This document shows positions 11,811 through 20,634 of a stretch of DNA of 64,000 bases, in pieces. The notes beneath the pieces were generated by a model. That model made no database searches. It was not told the DNA's origin and saw only the letters and a list, made by a program, of their open reading frames with translations. The stretch spans positions 620,001 through 684,000 of the forward strand of contig NZ_CP011104.1 of assembly GCF_001010285.1 (NCBI RefSeq), written 5' to 3'. A program made the position numbers and the translations under genes. Numbering within the stretch: position 1 is the first letter of the stretch; every line of letters begins with the position of its first letter. Origin of the DNA: Photorhabdus thracensis (GTDB lineage: Bacteria; Pseudomonadota; Gammaproteobacteria; Enterobacterales; Enterobacteriaceae).

Positions 11811-11843
11811 CATGGCAGGATTCCACTTTTTTATCCTGCCATG
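11811..11843 (+). terminator. Hairpin after sbcC, also first element of the repeat array
   Basis: A perfect 11-bp stem (CATGGCAGGAT with ATCCTGCCATG) encloses an 11-nt T-rich loop 38 bp after the sbcC stop, followed by TTTAATT. It can terminate sbcDC. Decayed versions of the same hairpin begin each later repeat unit, so it may instead derive from the mobile element. Confidence 0.6.
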
Positions 11844-12360
11844 TTTAATTCATTTATCAGCTATTCTATATTCCGCTTATTTTATATTTACCTAACAGAC
11901 TATAATCATTTAAAATCGAGAATACAGAAGTATTAAAGACTTTATATCAAGGCGGATTTAACTCAATAAATACAACTTTTCAGAAGGAAAGTTAATCTCA
12001 TTTAATCGAAAACCATTAATCGCGAGTTGAAAAGAAATCCACACGTAAAATAATATTATCTGAACAGATAAGTATTAAAGTGCTTTCTCCCCGGTTATTT
12101 TACGGAGAAAACCCTAAAAATAACGAAATTAAAAAAAGGATAAAATGATTAATTTGGCAGGATTTAAACGCTGAAAAAGGAGGAATGATTATCCGAAAAA
12201 ACAACAAGGGGTATTTTTATCTCATCAAGCCATTTACTTGCTGATTTATGAAGAAAAAATAAATGGTGGTGACCGATGAAAATCGCCTTGGATTGCCAGT
12301 AAAGATAAAACAGGTATGATTAGCTTTCGTTAAAAGTAAAACACGATATTCGATGATGAT
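11844..12360 (+). pseudogene. IS30-like transposase relic (copy 1, longest)
   Basis: Broken frames read through stops and shifts give pieces that fit the N-terminal half of IS30-family transposases in order. TINRELKRNP (near 12011) resembles the TISRELKRN helix-turn-helix. LIWQDLNAEK (near 12150) matches the region before WSPEQI. Near 12200-12300, frame YPKKQQGVFLSHQAIYLLIY then EEKINGGDR matches the IS30 stretch SHETIYRYIY..DKAxGGDLxK just before the catalytic core. At least three stops and two frame changes are needed, so the gene is dead. The C-terminal catalytic part is missing. Recognition is by motif memory only. Confidence 0.6.
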
Positions 12361-12493
12361 TAAATTTAATAAAAAACAGGTGTTAGAATCGGTAAAAACA
12401 ACAGTAAAAACTTTATACCGGTTAAAACCATAAGTTGAAACAATGACTTTTAATAACAGTTTAAAGCCTGCCCATCATAAAACTCAGAACAGG
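12218..12493 (+). other. Copy-1-only segment of the array
   Basis: This 276-bp stretch is absent from copies 2 and 3. Its first 140 bp continue the IS30-like reading (SHQAIY, INGGD). The remainder is AT-rich with no frame I can place. Confidence 0.5.
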
Positions 12494-12905
12494 CCCGGCG
12501 GGATCCCACTTTGTTTACCCTGCTATATTGAATTCATTTATCAGCGATTCTATACTCCACTTATTTTACATTTACCTAACTTACCATAATCATTTAAAAT
12601 CGAGAATACAGAAGTATTAAAGACTTTATATCAAGGCGGATTTAACTCAATAAATACAACTTTTCAGAAGGAAAGTTAATCTCATTTAATCGAAAATCAT
12701 CAACCATTAATCGCGAGTTAAAAAGAAATCCGCACGTAAAATAATATTATCCGAACAGATAAGTATTAAAGTGTTTTCTCGCCGGTTATTTTACGAAAAA
12801 AACCCTAAAAATAACGCAATTAAAAAAGGATAAAACGGCTAATTTGGCAGGATTTAAGCCCTGAAAAAAGGAGTGATTACCAGAAAGAAAACAAGGGGTA
12901 TTTTT
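12494..12905 (+). pseudogene. IS30-like transposase relic (repeat copy 2)
   Basis: A 412-bp unit. It alone keeps 7 nt (TCATCAA, near 12697) that copies 1 and 3 lack. With them the frame reads RKSSTINRELKRNPHVK, a closer match to the IS30 helix-turn-helix (GRSPSTISRELKRN). Copy 2 is therefore nearest to the ancestral sequence at that point. Later stops disable it. It is cut off at the point where copy 3 begins. Confidence 0.6.
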
Positions 12906-13311
12906 CAGGGCGGAATTCCACTTTGTTTACCCTGCTATATTTAATTCATTTATCAACTATTCTATATTCCACTTATTTTACATTTACCTAACTTACCATA
13001 ATCATTTAAAATCGAGAATACAGAAGTATTAAAGACTTTATAGCAATGCAGATTTAACTCAATAAATACAGCTTTTCAAAAGGCGAGTTAATCGCATTTA
13101 ATCGAAAACCATTAATCGCGAGTTAAAAAGAAATCCACACATAAAATAATATTATCCGAACAGATAAGTATTAAAGTGTTTTCTCGCCGGTTATTTTACG
13201 AGAAAAACCCTAAAAATAACGCAATTAAAAAAAGGATAAAACGGCTAATTTGGCAGGATTTAAGCCCTGAAAAAAGGAGTGATTACCCGAAAAAAACCAA
13301 GGCGTATTTTT
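12906..13311 (+). pseudogene. IS30-like transposase relic (repeat copy 3)
   Basis: A 406-bp unit sharing the 7-nt loss with copy 1 but the downstream boundary with copy 2. One frame from 13176 reads RLIWQDLSPEKRSDYPKK, matching the WSPEQISxxLKK region of IS30 transposases. It then runs directly into the hairpin of copy 4. Not functional. Confidence 0.6.
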
Positions 13312-13425
13312 CAGGGCAGGATGCCACTTTGTTTACTCTGCCATGTTTAATCCATTTATCAGCGATTCTATATTTCACTTATTTTACATTTACCTAATTT
13401 TCCATAATTACTTAAAAAGCGCGAA
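13312..13425 (+). repeat. Partial fourth repeat copy
   Basis: About 110 bp of the unit (hairpin and leader) are recognisable, with growing divergence. The match to the other copies ends near 13425, where an unrelated gene relic begins. Confidence 0.7.
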
Positions 13426-13616
13426 TAAAGAGGCATTAGAGGGCGAGATTCCGGTATATGAGTATATTCAAGCCATTGAAAAACGGCGAAGAAAAGCTGG
13501 CAGGCCTGTATACTTCCGGCTAGAAGTTTTTTAAGGGAAACCCAGATATGCGGAAAGGCTTTAGCGAACCTATACAAGCTATTGATGAATTTATTAAAAC
13601 TAAAACAGAATATTAA
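13420..13616 (+). pseudogene. Frameshifted C-terminal gene fragment, unknown family
   Basis: One frame gives a charged stretch including ALEGEIPVYEYIQAIEKRRR and GRPVYFRLEVF, then stops at 13533. Moving one base in the T run at 13528-13533 lets it continue as KGNPDMRKGFSEPIQAIDEF and end at 13616. The joined 60-odd residues look like the end of a real protein that lost its 5' part to the repeat array and then acquired a 1-nt slip. I do not recognise the family. There is no start codon or ribosome site of its own. Confidence 0.45.
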
Positions 13617-13960
13617 AATATTATTTTGCATAATTTAAAAAACATTTATTCCAATCATTATTTTATTCTATTTAGGATATTTTCAGATTTTAACCTTATT
13701 GTCATATGAATTTATTTTCCAGTGAGTTACTGTAACATCATGAAATATAAAAAATCCCAGAGGAAATAGGTGGATAATAGTTCACAGCCATTAATATTTC
13801 CTTTCCCTTATACAAAAATAATTAACCCTGTAAGTTATAAAAACACTCCACTATTATTTTTCTGAACTAAACTATAATTTGCGCCAATTGAGACAAATCA
13901 CCTGCACGATAATTTAATATGTTAATTACAAAGAAATATTATTTAATTTAAGAGGAGTAT
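13617..13960. other. AT-rich spacer upstream of the tail-fibre gene
   Basis: No coding frame is supported. The stretch presumably holds the tail-fibre promoter. I see no clear operator, att-like repeat or terminator. Confidence 0.4.
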
Positions 13961-14935
13961 ATGAGCCAGAAAAATGATTTCAAAGCTTTTTCCATTAGTG
14001 ATAATGCTAATGTAGCGAGTCAAGAAAAATATGAAGATAGCCAAAATTTGCAGATGGGATTTCCATTAGAGAATATCACCACTCATGTATTAAATAAGGC
14101 ATTACGTCAATCGTCAACAATAGCCTCTGTTGTAGCTAATTTTATTGCAACACAATCTGTCGATGATGTTTTGGATGATGGTGATATAGCTAAACTCATT
14201 GCCCAATTAAATCGAGCGTTAGAGCAAAAAATCACAGCAGAAATTCCCAGTGCCTCATTATCACAAAAAGGTACTGTTCAGCTTACCGATATTTTTGGTG
14301 ATAGTGACACACTGGCAGTGACACAAAAGCTTGCTCAGGAAATCATAAATTCATTGCGTGAAAATATTGATGATAAAGTACCCAACAGCCGGAAAATAAA
14401 TGGTAAGGCGTTGACTGAGGATATTAATCTGAATGCGAGTGATGTGGGAGCATATACACGAGCAGAGGTAGATAAGCTAATTAAAACAACCAGTGAAACT
14501 CCCGTTGGGGCCCCTATTCCTTGGCCGTTGCCCCATCCACCCATCGGTTATTTCACTTGTAATGGTTCAGCTTTTAATAAATTACAGTACCCAAAATTAG
14601 CGGAAGCTTATCCTAATGGTAGGTTGCCCGATTTAAGAGGTGAGTTTATTCGTGGCTGGGATGATAGTAGAGGAGTAGATCCATCTCGTTCATTATTGTC
14701 ATGGCAAGAAGGAGCTTATTTGTTACAGGAAGTTGGTTATGGTGATAATATTGTTACCTTCTCACTAAATGAGCGTGAAAAATTGAAGTGGGATGTTCCT
14801 GGAAATAGCGATATTTCGGCAAGAGTTAAATATACTGGAGGTAAGCATACCGCAATTGGAATAGCGACTAAGGACTATATAGGAGTATCAAGACCTCGCA
14901 ATATCGCATTTAACTACATCGTAAAGGCAGAATAA
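13961..14935 (+). CDS. Phage-type tail fibre protein
   Basis: A 324-residue fibre. The N-terminal part (KAFSISDNANVASQEKYE.., to about 95) is of the kind that attaches fibres to P2-like or R-type tailocin baseplates. A collagen-free shaft contains two fibre repeats, SQKGTVQLT (near 104) and RKINGKALTEDINLNASDVG (near 145). From about 180 a tail-collar-like domain follows (GAPIPWPLP, GYFTCNGSAF, PDLRGEFIRGWD). The tip after 240 is short. The strong GAGGAG before the ATG fixes the start. A chaperone gene follows after 2 nt. No other phage gene is near, so it is an orphan cassette. Host receptor cannot be predicted. Confidence 0.85.
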   Translation: MSQKNDFKAFSISDNANVASQEKYEDSQNLQMGFPLENITTHVLNKALRQSSTIASVVANFIATQSVDDVLDDGDIAKLIAQLNRALEQKITAEIPSASLSQKGTVQLTDIFGDSDTLAVTQKLAQEIINSLRENIDDKVPNSRKINGKALTEDINLNASDVGAYTRAEVDKLIKTTSETPVGAPIPWPLPHPPIGYFTCNGSAFNKLQYPKLAEAYPNGRLPDLRGEFIRGWDDSRGVDPSRSLLSWQEGAYLLQEVGYGDNIVTFSLNEREKLKWDVPGNSDISARVKYTGGKHTAIGIATKDYIGVSRPRNIAFNYIVKAE

Positions 14936-14937
14936 TA

Positions 14938-15564
14938 ATGACACAAAATTATATTTCAGATTCAGAAACCGCCATATTAGGTGAAGATGGTTTAGCGACT
15001 CAAGCCGGCTGGATAAAGGTTTATCATGCTAATACTTATTCGAAGGAATTCACTGGGACTGATTTCGAATATGTTGCAGAAGGTGTAGGTTTGTCGGCAC
15101 ATTCTTACCTTGATGCACCAGATCTTCCCAATGGGGATAATATGGCTGTACGCCGCAGTGAGGACGAAAGTCATTGGGAAATCGTACCTGACCACCGGGG
15201 GAAAATAGCTTACGACACGCAGACAGGCGCACAACAAGAAGTAATTGAATTGGATGAATTACCAGAAACATTGACATTCAAGCAACCAGCTACCGAGTTT
15301 GACAAGTGGGATGGTGAAAAATGGGTAACAGACGTTGAAGCACAAAAGGCCAGTCAAATTAACCAAGCAGAACAACAACGTGCCGCTCTTCGCCGACAAG
15401 CCGATGAAGTTATGACTGTGCTACAGTATGCCGTTGAAACTGAAATGGCATCGGAAGCTGAAAAAGCGTTATTGTTGGGTTGGAAAAAGTATCTGGTATT
15501 ATTAAGTCGGGTTGATATTTCATCAGCGCCCAATATTAACTGGCCTGAAAAGCCGCAAGAATAA
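14938..15564 (+). CDS. Tail fibre assembly protein (Tfa-like)
   Basis: A 208-residue chaperone of the Caudovirales tail-fibre-assembly family. These proteins help the distal fibre fold or trimerise and often travel with it. The family C-terminal region is seen: QQRAALRRQADEVMTVLQYA (about 146-165) followed by LLGWKKYLVLLSRVD and the ending NINWPEKP. It starts 2 nt after the fibre stop, so the pair is co-translated and almost surely co-inherited. Confidence 0.87.
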   Translation: MTQNYISDSETAILGEDGLATQAGWIKVYHANTYSKEFTGTDFEYVAEGVGLSAHSYLDAPDLPNGDNMAVRRSEDESHWEIVPDHRGKIAYDTQTGAQQEVIELDELPETLTFKQPATEFDKWDGEKWVTDVEAQKASQINQAEQQRAALRRQADEVMTVLQYAVETEMASEAEKALLLGWKKYLVLLSRVDISSAPNINWPEKPQE

Positions 15565-15730
15565 TAGCGTTAAAATTTTACCCTCTTTAGATATTGATAA
15601 AGAGCTGTTTTTTAATCCTCTCTTTGACTTAATAAAAGCTCGTATAAAAGCGAGCTCATCGATATTTTATGAGTAATTGGTGTGAATTATAGGGAGTCGT
15701 TTCTAATAATTGAATCTACCAATTAAAAAT

Positions 15731-15763
15731 TACTTTTTATGATGAAAATCTCCATAAAAAGTA
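15731..15763. other. Perfect 11-bp inverted repeat
   Basis: TACTTTTTATG and CATAAAAAGTA flank an 11-nt spacer between the convergent tfa-like gene and entA. It may help end transcription. There is no GC-rich core, so a classical terminator is unlikely. Confidence 0.4.
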
Positions 15764-15801
15764 AGATCCGGTCCTGATGAGCTGCTCCCGAAAAATTAAG
15801 T

Positions 15802-15868
15802 CTGTATTGAAGATTTCAACTGCTGGAAATGAAAAAGGTATTTTCATTTCCAACAATCTCTAATACAG
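15802..15868. repeat. Long imperfect palindrome between tfa and entA
   Basis: An inner perfect 12-bp stem (TGGAAATGAAAA with TTTTCATTTCCA, 5-nt loop, 15824-15852) sits inside outer arms CTGTATTgaAGATT and AATCTctAATACAG. Together they form a 67-nt near-palindrome ending 25 bp before the entA stop. It may terminate the ent operon or be a small dispersed palindromic element. It does not look like ERIC or REP. Confidence 0.55.
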
Positions 15869-15892
15869 CGCTTTATTCATCATAACAGGCGA

Positions 15893-16651
15893 TTAAGCGC
15901 CAAGCGTTGCACCACCATCAATGACAATATCTTGTAAAGTAATATGGCTGGCGAGATTAGAAGCCATAAACAAGACCGCATCAGCAATTTCTGTTGGCGT
16001 CGCTATCTTCCCAAGTGGGATGCCAAGTTTAAACAATTCAGAAGATCCCTGAATGACTTGCTGTTTAAACGCTTCTGTTTGCCACATACCACGCTGCATT
16101 GGTGTATCTGTCGATCCTGGTGAAATAAGATTACAACGAACGCCATAAGGTGCTAATTCCAGCCCAACACTCAGGCAGAGACTACGCAGTGCAGCCTTAG
16201 AAGCACAATAGGCCGACATGCCAACACGAGGAACATGAGCCGCATTTGATGCAATAGTGACAATTGCCCCCGCCTTCTGGCGTTGGAACTGGGGAATAGT
16301 CGCCTGAAATAGATTGAATGCCCCTCCCGCATTGACAGACAAGCACTGTTGCCAATCTTCAAATGTTATCTCTTCAGCCGCACCAAGGCGTAAGATTCCA
16401 GCACCATTGACCAGTACATCAAGTTGTGGCTGTTGTGCAAGGAGCTGTTCACAACAGCGCGAAACAGCAATAGGATCACTGATATCAAGCAAATACGGTA
16501 TAAAAGGCAAATCCCCCTCAGGGAACGTGATGTCAAACCCAATCACCTTCGCGCCGGCTTGCTGAAAACGATAAGCCGTCTGGTAACCAATACCACTACC
16601 GGCACCAGTTACCCAGACAATTTTATCGCTAAAATCAAGCGCAATACTCAT
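15893..16651 (-). CDS. entA: 2,3-dihydro-2,3-dihydroxybenzoate dehydrogenase
   Basis: Short-chain dehydrogenase that oxidises 2,3-dihydro-DHB to 2,3-dihydroxybenzoate with NAD, the last step of DHB synthesis. The 252-residue protein has the nucleotide motif TGAGSGIG (near 15), NGAG (near 80) and the catalytic Ser/Tyr/Lys set (SNAAH...YCASK). E. coli EntA has 248. The frame is open to 16693, but the ATG at 16651 has AGGGAG 6 nt before it and starts 2 nt from the entB stop. It is last in the entCEBA run. Family members include VibA and DhbA. Confidence 0.94.
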   Translation of the reverse strand: MSIALDFSDKIVWVTGAGSGIGYQTAYRFQQAGAKVIGFDITFPEGDLPFIPYLLDISDPIAVSRCCEQLLAQQPQLDVLVNGAGILRLGAAEEITFEDWQQCLSVNAGGAFNLFQATIPQFQRQKAGAIVTIASNAAHVPRVGMSAYCASKAALRSLCLSVGLELAPYGVRCNLISPGSTDTPMQRGMWQTEAFKQQVIQGSSELFKLGIPLGKIATPTEIADAVLFMASNLASHITLQDIVIDGGATLGA

Positions 16652-16652
16652 T

Positions 16653-17528
16653 TCAGGCTCCCTGACGCTCAGTGAATAATGCCATCCAACCATTTATTGT
16701 TGGATTTTTCATTAACGAAATAAAATCCATTTCATATCCTTGCTGCCGCCAATGGGAAATGAGAGACATAATGCGTACAGAATCCAGCCCATAATCAAGC
16801 AAGTTCTCATCATCACCAATATCGTCGCTATCCTCATCTAATAAAGGCAGTAATAACGCTTTGAGGCGGGTTTTATTCCATTGCTCTTGTTTTACATCTA
16901 AGGCAACAAGAAGCTGTTCGGTAGTCTCTACACGCCCACAGCGCCCAGCGGTATATTTAAGCGCCATCATATGTTCTTCATAACTGAAATCGGCTAAAGC
17001 ATCCGCAACCATAAAGGGCTGTATATCACGCATAAACGCATCAGTCGCTGTCATTAGACAGCCAATATGTGCGTAAACACCGCAGATAATAAGTTGATCA
17101 CGCCCAGCTATTTTGAGCTGTTGCTCAAAATCAGTGCGCTGAAATGCGCTATATCGCCATTTATCCATGACAATATCACCAGCCTGCGGTGCAAGTGCAT
17201 CTGTAATTTTTTGCAGTTCAGGGTGGCAGTTCAGCCCTGGTCCCCACATATCATTTAACAGCGCCCTCTCCTCATCACTCTGCTGGTTAGGTTGAGCGGA
17301 ATAAAATACCGGTATTCCATTTTCCCGGCAGATTTCTATCAGCCTGGCAATATTAGTCACGACTTGATTAATTAATGGACTATTTTCTTCCCAGAAGTTA
17401 AGAAAATAATTTTGCATATCATGAATTAATAACGCAGCCCGATTTTTATCCAATGACCAATTGACCTTGTTTGTCGGAAGTCCTTCTGCCACAGGTAAGT
17501 CATAACTATTAAGTTTAGGAATACTCAT
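16653..17528 (-). CDS. entB: Isochorismatase / aryl carrier protein
   Basis: Two-domain protein of catechol siderophore synthesis. The N-terminal isochorismatase domain (1-210) makes 2,3-dihydro-DHB and shows [17 protein letters not shown] and GVYAHIGC. The C-terminal aryl carrier domain has DYGLDSVR with Ser250 as the phosphopantetheine site; EntE loads DHB there. The length of 291 compares with 285 in E. coli. The start at 17528 follows GGAGA and gives [12 protein letters not shown], matching E. coli MAIPKLQAYALP. The gene start overlaps the entE end by 14 bp. No EntD-type transferase is in the window, so a distant Sfp-type enzyme must activate it. Confidence 0.95.
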   Translation of the reverse strand: MSIPKLNSYDLPVAEGLPTNKVNWSLDKNRAALLIHDMQNYFLNFWEENSPLINQVVTNIARLIEICRENGIPVFYSAQPNQQSDEERALLNDMWGPGLNCHPELQKITDALAPQAGDIVMDKWRYSAFQRTDFEQQLKIAGRDQLIICGVYAHIGCLMTATDAFMRDIQPFMVADALADFSYEEHMMALKYTAGRCGRVETTEQLLVALDVKQEQWNKTRLKALLLPLLDEDSDDIGDDENLLDYGLDSVRIMSLISHWRQQGYEMDFISLMKNPTINGWMALFTERQGA

Positions 17529-19158
17529 TTCTTTCTCCAACGAGTGGTGGCTGAACAAATTGTTTAGCAAGTTGACGTAATTGTTGCTTGTCTATTTTTC
17601 CGACAGATGTTATCGGCAGTGAGGGAACAGGTTCAAACCGGTCAGGTAATTTATAATCTGCTATTCCCTGCTCACGCAGATAACGCCGTAAGACTACGGC
17701 TTTTATCGGTTTTCGTAATACGACAAAAGCACAGCTTTTTTCACCCATTAGCGAATCAGGAATAGCGACAAGCGCGGCATAAATGACATCAGGGTGCCGA
17801 AGCAGCAGGTTCTCAATTTCCTCAGCCGCAATTTTTTCCCCACCGCGATTGATTTGATCTTTTTCACGCCCCACGACTTGTAAATAACCATCAGGCGCCA
17901 TGATGACGAGATCACCAGAACAGTAGAATCCATTGCTATCAAAACATTGCTGATTATGCTGTGGACTGCGGTAATATCCGCGGAAAGTATAAGGCCCCTG
18001 AGTCATCAATCGGCCAGCGACACCGGGAGGAACAGGATTGCCATCGTTATCAGCAACCCAAACTTCATCATCCTGACTGGTCGGACGGCCTTGCGTTGTA
18101 AAAATATGCTGTTCGTCATCATCTAGCCGGGTATAGTTCACTAATCCTTCAGCCATACCGAAAACTTGTTGTAACTGGCATCCCATCTCTTTTGGAATAC
18201 GTCTTGCCAGGCTCTCGCTTAACCTTGCCCCACCGACCTGTAGCAGTCGCAAGCTTTTTAGTGCGTCACGGCTACCACTAAGTGCTATCGCTTCAAGCCA
18301 TACACTGACTGCTGGCGGTATCAATGCAGTAACATTCACCTGATGTTGTTGGATAAGCGGAAAACAGCAATCAGCACTGGGGTTATTCGCTAAAATGACC
18401 AGCCCTCCGCTGTAAAACGCTCCTAATGCCCCCGGTGAGCTCATAGGAAAGTTATGCGCAGCAGGAAGTGCACATAAATAGCGAGTTTCAGCATCAAACT
18501 GGCAAATTTCCACACTGGCGCGAATACTGTAGTAATAATCATTATGCGTTCGGGGAATAAGTTTAGGTGTCCCTGTACTCCCCCCCGACAATTGGAAAAA
18601 TGCTACTTCATCAACCGGTGTTGGATTAGCGATAAAATCACCCGCGCCTTCTGCCAATAGCGTCTCAAAATCCAGAATACTGCCATTATCACCACGTAAG
18701 ACAACGTGACACAAAGACGGCGTACAGGCTCTGAGCTCATCAATAAAATTGTCGTCGCTAAACAAGGAATGGTTGCGATCGGCAATCAACAATGCGGGGT
18801 TAATCTGATCAGCATAAGCACAAAGTTCACTGCGCTGATGGCTAAATATAGCGTTAACCGGAACTACCCCAAGCCGTAATAAGGCAAAGAAAACAATATA
18901 AAACTCGGCCTCATTCCCCAATTGAACTAAGGCAGTTTGTCCTCGTTTAACGCCTTGTCGTTGTAATGCTGCGGCCAAACTATCCACCAGCAGGTTAAGT
19001 TCAGCATAGCTGAACTGGCGATCTCCACAGATAAGCGCAATTTGCCCGTTGTTTGACTGACGGGTCAAAATGTCACTAAGCGGGAGATCTATCCAATAAC
19101 CACACTGACGATAGCGCTGTTCCAGCGCTTTCGGCCAACGATTAAATTCAACTATCAT
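17515..19158 (-). CDS. entE: 2,3-dihydroxybenzoate-AMP ligase
   Basis: Stand-alone adenylation enzyme that activates DHB as the acyl-adenylate and loads it on the EntB carrier domain. The 547-residue chain has the A3 motif [18 protein letters not shown] (near 190), the AMP-site motif [22 protein letters not shown], the hinge region YCSGD...[14 protein letters not shown], and the catalytic lysine in SVGKIDK (near 528). E. coli EntE has 536. The ATG at 19158 is chosen over the one at 19167 because it overlaps the entC stop as ATGA and has a better-spaced AGGAGG. Confidence 0.95.
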   Translation of the reverse strand: MIVEFNRWPKALEQRYRQCGYWIDLPLSDILTRQSNNGQIALICGDRQFSYAELNLLVDSLAAALQRQGVKRGQTALVQLGNEAEFYIVFFALLRLGVVPVNAIFSHQRSELCAYADQINPALLIADRNHSLFSDDNFIDELRACTPSLCHVVLRGDNGSILDFETLLAEGAGDFIANPTPVDEVAFFQLSGGSTGTPKLIPRTHNDYYYSIRASVEICQFDAETRYLCALPAAHNFPMSSPGALGAFYSGGLVILANNPSADCCFPLIQQHQVNVTALIPPAVSVWLEAIALSGSRDALKSLRLLQVGGARLSESLARRIPKEMGCQLQQVFGMAEGLVNYTRLDDDEQHIFTTQGRPTSQDDEVWVADNDGNPVPPGVAGRLMTQGPYTFRGYYRSPQHNQQCFDSNGFYCSGDLVIMAPDGYLQVVGREKDQINRGGEKIAAEEIENLLLRHPDVIYAALVAIPDSLMGEKSCAFVVLRKPIKAVVLRRYLREQGIADYKLPDRFEPVPSLPITSVGKIDKQQLRQLAKQFVQPPLVGERNEYS

Positions 19159-20336
19159 GCTGGGCATGCCTCCTGTGAAAACTCGAATGCACGCATCATC
19201 GTTGAAAACTTAACCTCTGTTTCCTGCCACTCTGACTCTGGTTTCGAATCAGGCACAATGCCAGCTCCCGCAAACAGTCTTACCCGTGAACCATTCACTT
19301 CACCACAGCGGATAGTCACCACCCACTCACCATTCCCTTTCTCGTCACACCACCCCACAATGCCGCCAAAGAGGTTTCGTTTAAACGGCTCTAATTCCTC
19401 AATTAAGTTCTTCGCGGCCTGATACGGTGTGCCACAGAGGGCCGGAGTCGGATGAAGCAGGCAAGCAACAGAAAGTGCATTTTCCTGTGGTGCCTTTAAC
19501 TCTCCCTCAATATCGGTGGCAAGGTGCCAAAGTACTGGCGTGCTGATAGTGGAAGGCATTTCAGAGATATGTAGTTTTTCACAACGGCTTTCGAGTACGT
19601 TTCTCATCATGTCGGTTACCAACCGATGCTCATAATTATCTTTGACGGACTGAATAAGCGCCTGGCGTAATTTATAATCATCTTGCTGGTTTTCACTGCG
19701 CTTTGCAGAGCCTGCCAGTGGCTGAGAAAAGATAGTATTGCCCTGTTTACGCACTAATAATTCTGGGCTCGCACCAATCAATGCCCCATTTTCCAACGGA
19801 ACATGGAAGTTATAACACCAACTATTTTGCTGATTAAGATGCCGTAATAGTTGAATTGAATCTAATGGCTGATGGGTTTCGATATCGAGTAACCGCGAAA
19901 GAACAACTTTGTCTAATGTATGATTGCGCATTGCATCAATCGCAGTGTTCACCATCTGGCTAAAGTGTGCTTTATCGGGCCACTGGCTGCGTCTTTTTTC
20001 TGTATAGATTGAATTGGAAATAAGCGAGGGAAACTGCTTTCTTTGGAACCAATTGCATTGTTCAGGGACAAAAAGTGCCGTATTTTGCTGTTTATCGAAT
20101 GGAATTGCACCCACCAGAACAGGATTTTCAATCCCATCGCTCTTCGCTTGCTGGAATAATTGACGTATTTCTTGCTGAATCAGGCTATCAGGGTTTGCTG
20201 CATCATCAAGTGGCTTTGACACAATCGCATATTGCCCCTGCGCCAACAGACTTTTACTGGATGAAAGAAACAGAAAATCCTTATTATTAAGATCATTAAA
20301 ACCAGTCAGCAAAGTATCTCTATATAGATCTGGCAC
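19155..20336 (-). CDS. entC: Isochorismate synthase
   Basis: Converts chorismate to isochorismate, drawing aromatic precursor into siderophore synthesis. The 393 residues match E. coli EntC (391) along their length. Conserved blocks are KVVLSRL, SYNFH-type [15 protein letters not shown], the LAGSAKR loop, [16 protein letters not shown] and GGIVGWCD with the magnesium-binding glutamates of the chorismate-enzyme fold. The start codon is GTG, preceded by GAGGT. It overlaps entE by 4 bp. Confidence 0.95.
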   Translation of the reverse strand: MPDLYRDTLLTGFNDLNNKDFLFLSSSKSLLAQGQYAIVSKPLDDAANPDSLIQQEIRQLFQQAKSDGIENPVLVGAIPFDKQQNTALFVPEQCNWFQRKQFPSLISNSIYTEKRRSQWPDKAHFSQMVNTAIDAMRNHTLDKVVLSRLLDIETHQPLDSIQLLRHLNQQNSWCYNFHVPLENGALIGASPELLVRKQGNTIFSQPLAGSAKRSENQQDDYKLRQALIQSVKDNYEHRLVTDMMRNVLESRCEKLHISEMPSTISTPVLWHLATDIEGELKAPQENALSVACLLHPTPALCGTPYQAAKNLIEELEPFKRNLFGGIVGWCDEKGNGEWVVTIRCGEVNGSRVRLFAGAGIVPDSKPESEWQETEVKFSTMMRAFEFSQEACPA

Positions 20337-20634
20337 AAGTTTTACCTCTATCTGTTAATCGTGTGATCACGAAAATGGAATTCTTGCCTCGACATAACTT
20401 TGCATCAATTGCTATAAATAAAATGATGACTAAAATTGCCAATAATAGAATTTCGATATGATTCAATTTTATAAAAATGTATATGTTTAAAACATTTCTC
20501 TCTTATTCCATTTGGAGATCTCATTTCGCACCATCCTGTTATTCTGCCTGATATTAAAAGTTATTGATTGAATCGATCAGGCATAGCTCAACGATATTAA
20601 TATTATTATTAAAAAATACATTTAAAAATCATAT
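20337..20634. other. Spacer between fepC-like gene and entC
   Basis: This is 298 bp of AT-rich sequence with no coding frame. I looked for a Fur box before entC and found none better than chance. The ent genes may be read through from upstream or have their own promoter here. Confidence 0.45.

Larger units (their letters stand above)
11814..13425. repeat. Tandem array of about 410-bp units
   Basis: The same block occurs four times in direct orientation. The shared anchor TAAAATCGAG (TAAAAAGCGCG in the last copy) lies at 11911, 12595, 13007 and 13413. Pitches are 684, 412 and 406 bp; the first is longer because it holds about 275 bp of extra sequence. The last copy stops after about 110 bp. 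Each unit starts with the CAGGGC/GGCAGG hairpin and ends after the trace of a DYPKK motif. No unit has a long open frame. See the separate entries for the IS30-like content. Confidence 0.9.

Noticed and set aside
11814-13425. CRISPR array
   Set aside because: The direct repeats are about 410 bp with decayed coding traces; there are no short repeats with unique spacers and no cas genes.
13961-15564. Complete prophage
   Set aside because: Only a fibre and its chaperone are present; no structural, replication, lysis or integrase genes lie within many kilobases.
15802-15868. ERIC or REP element
   Set aside because: It is palindromic, but length and core sequence do not fit the ERIC or REP consensus I know.
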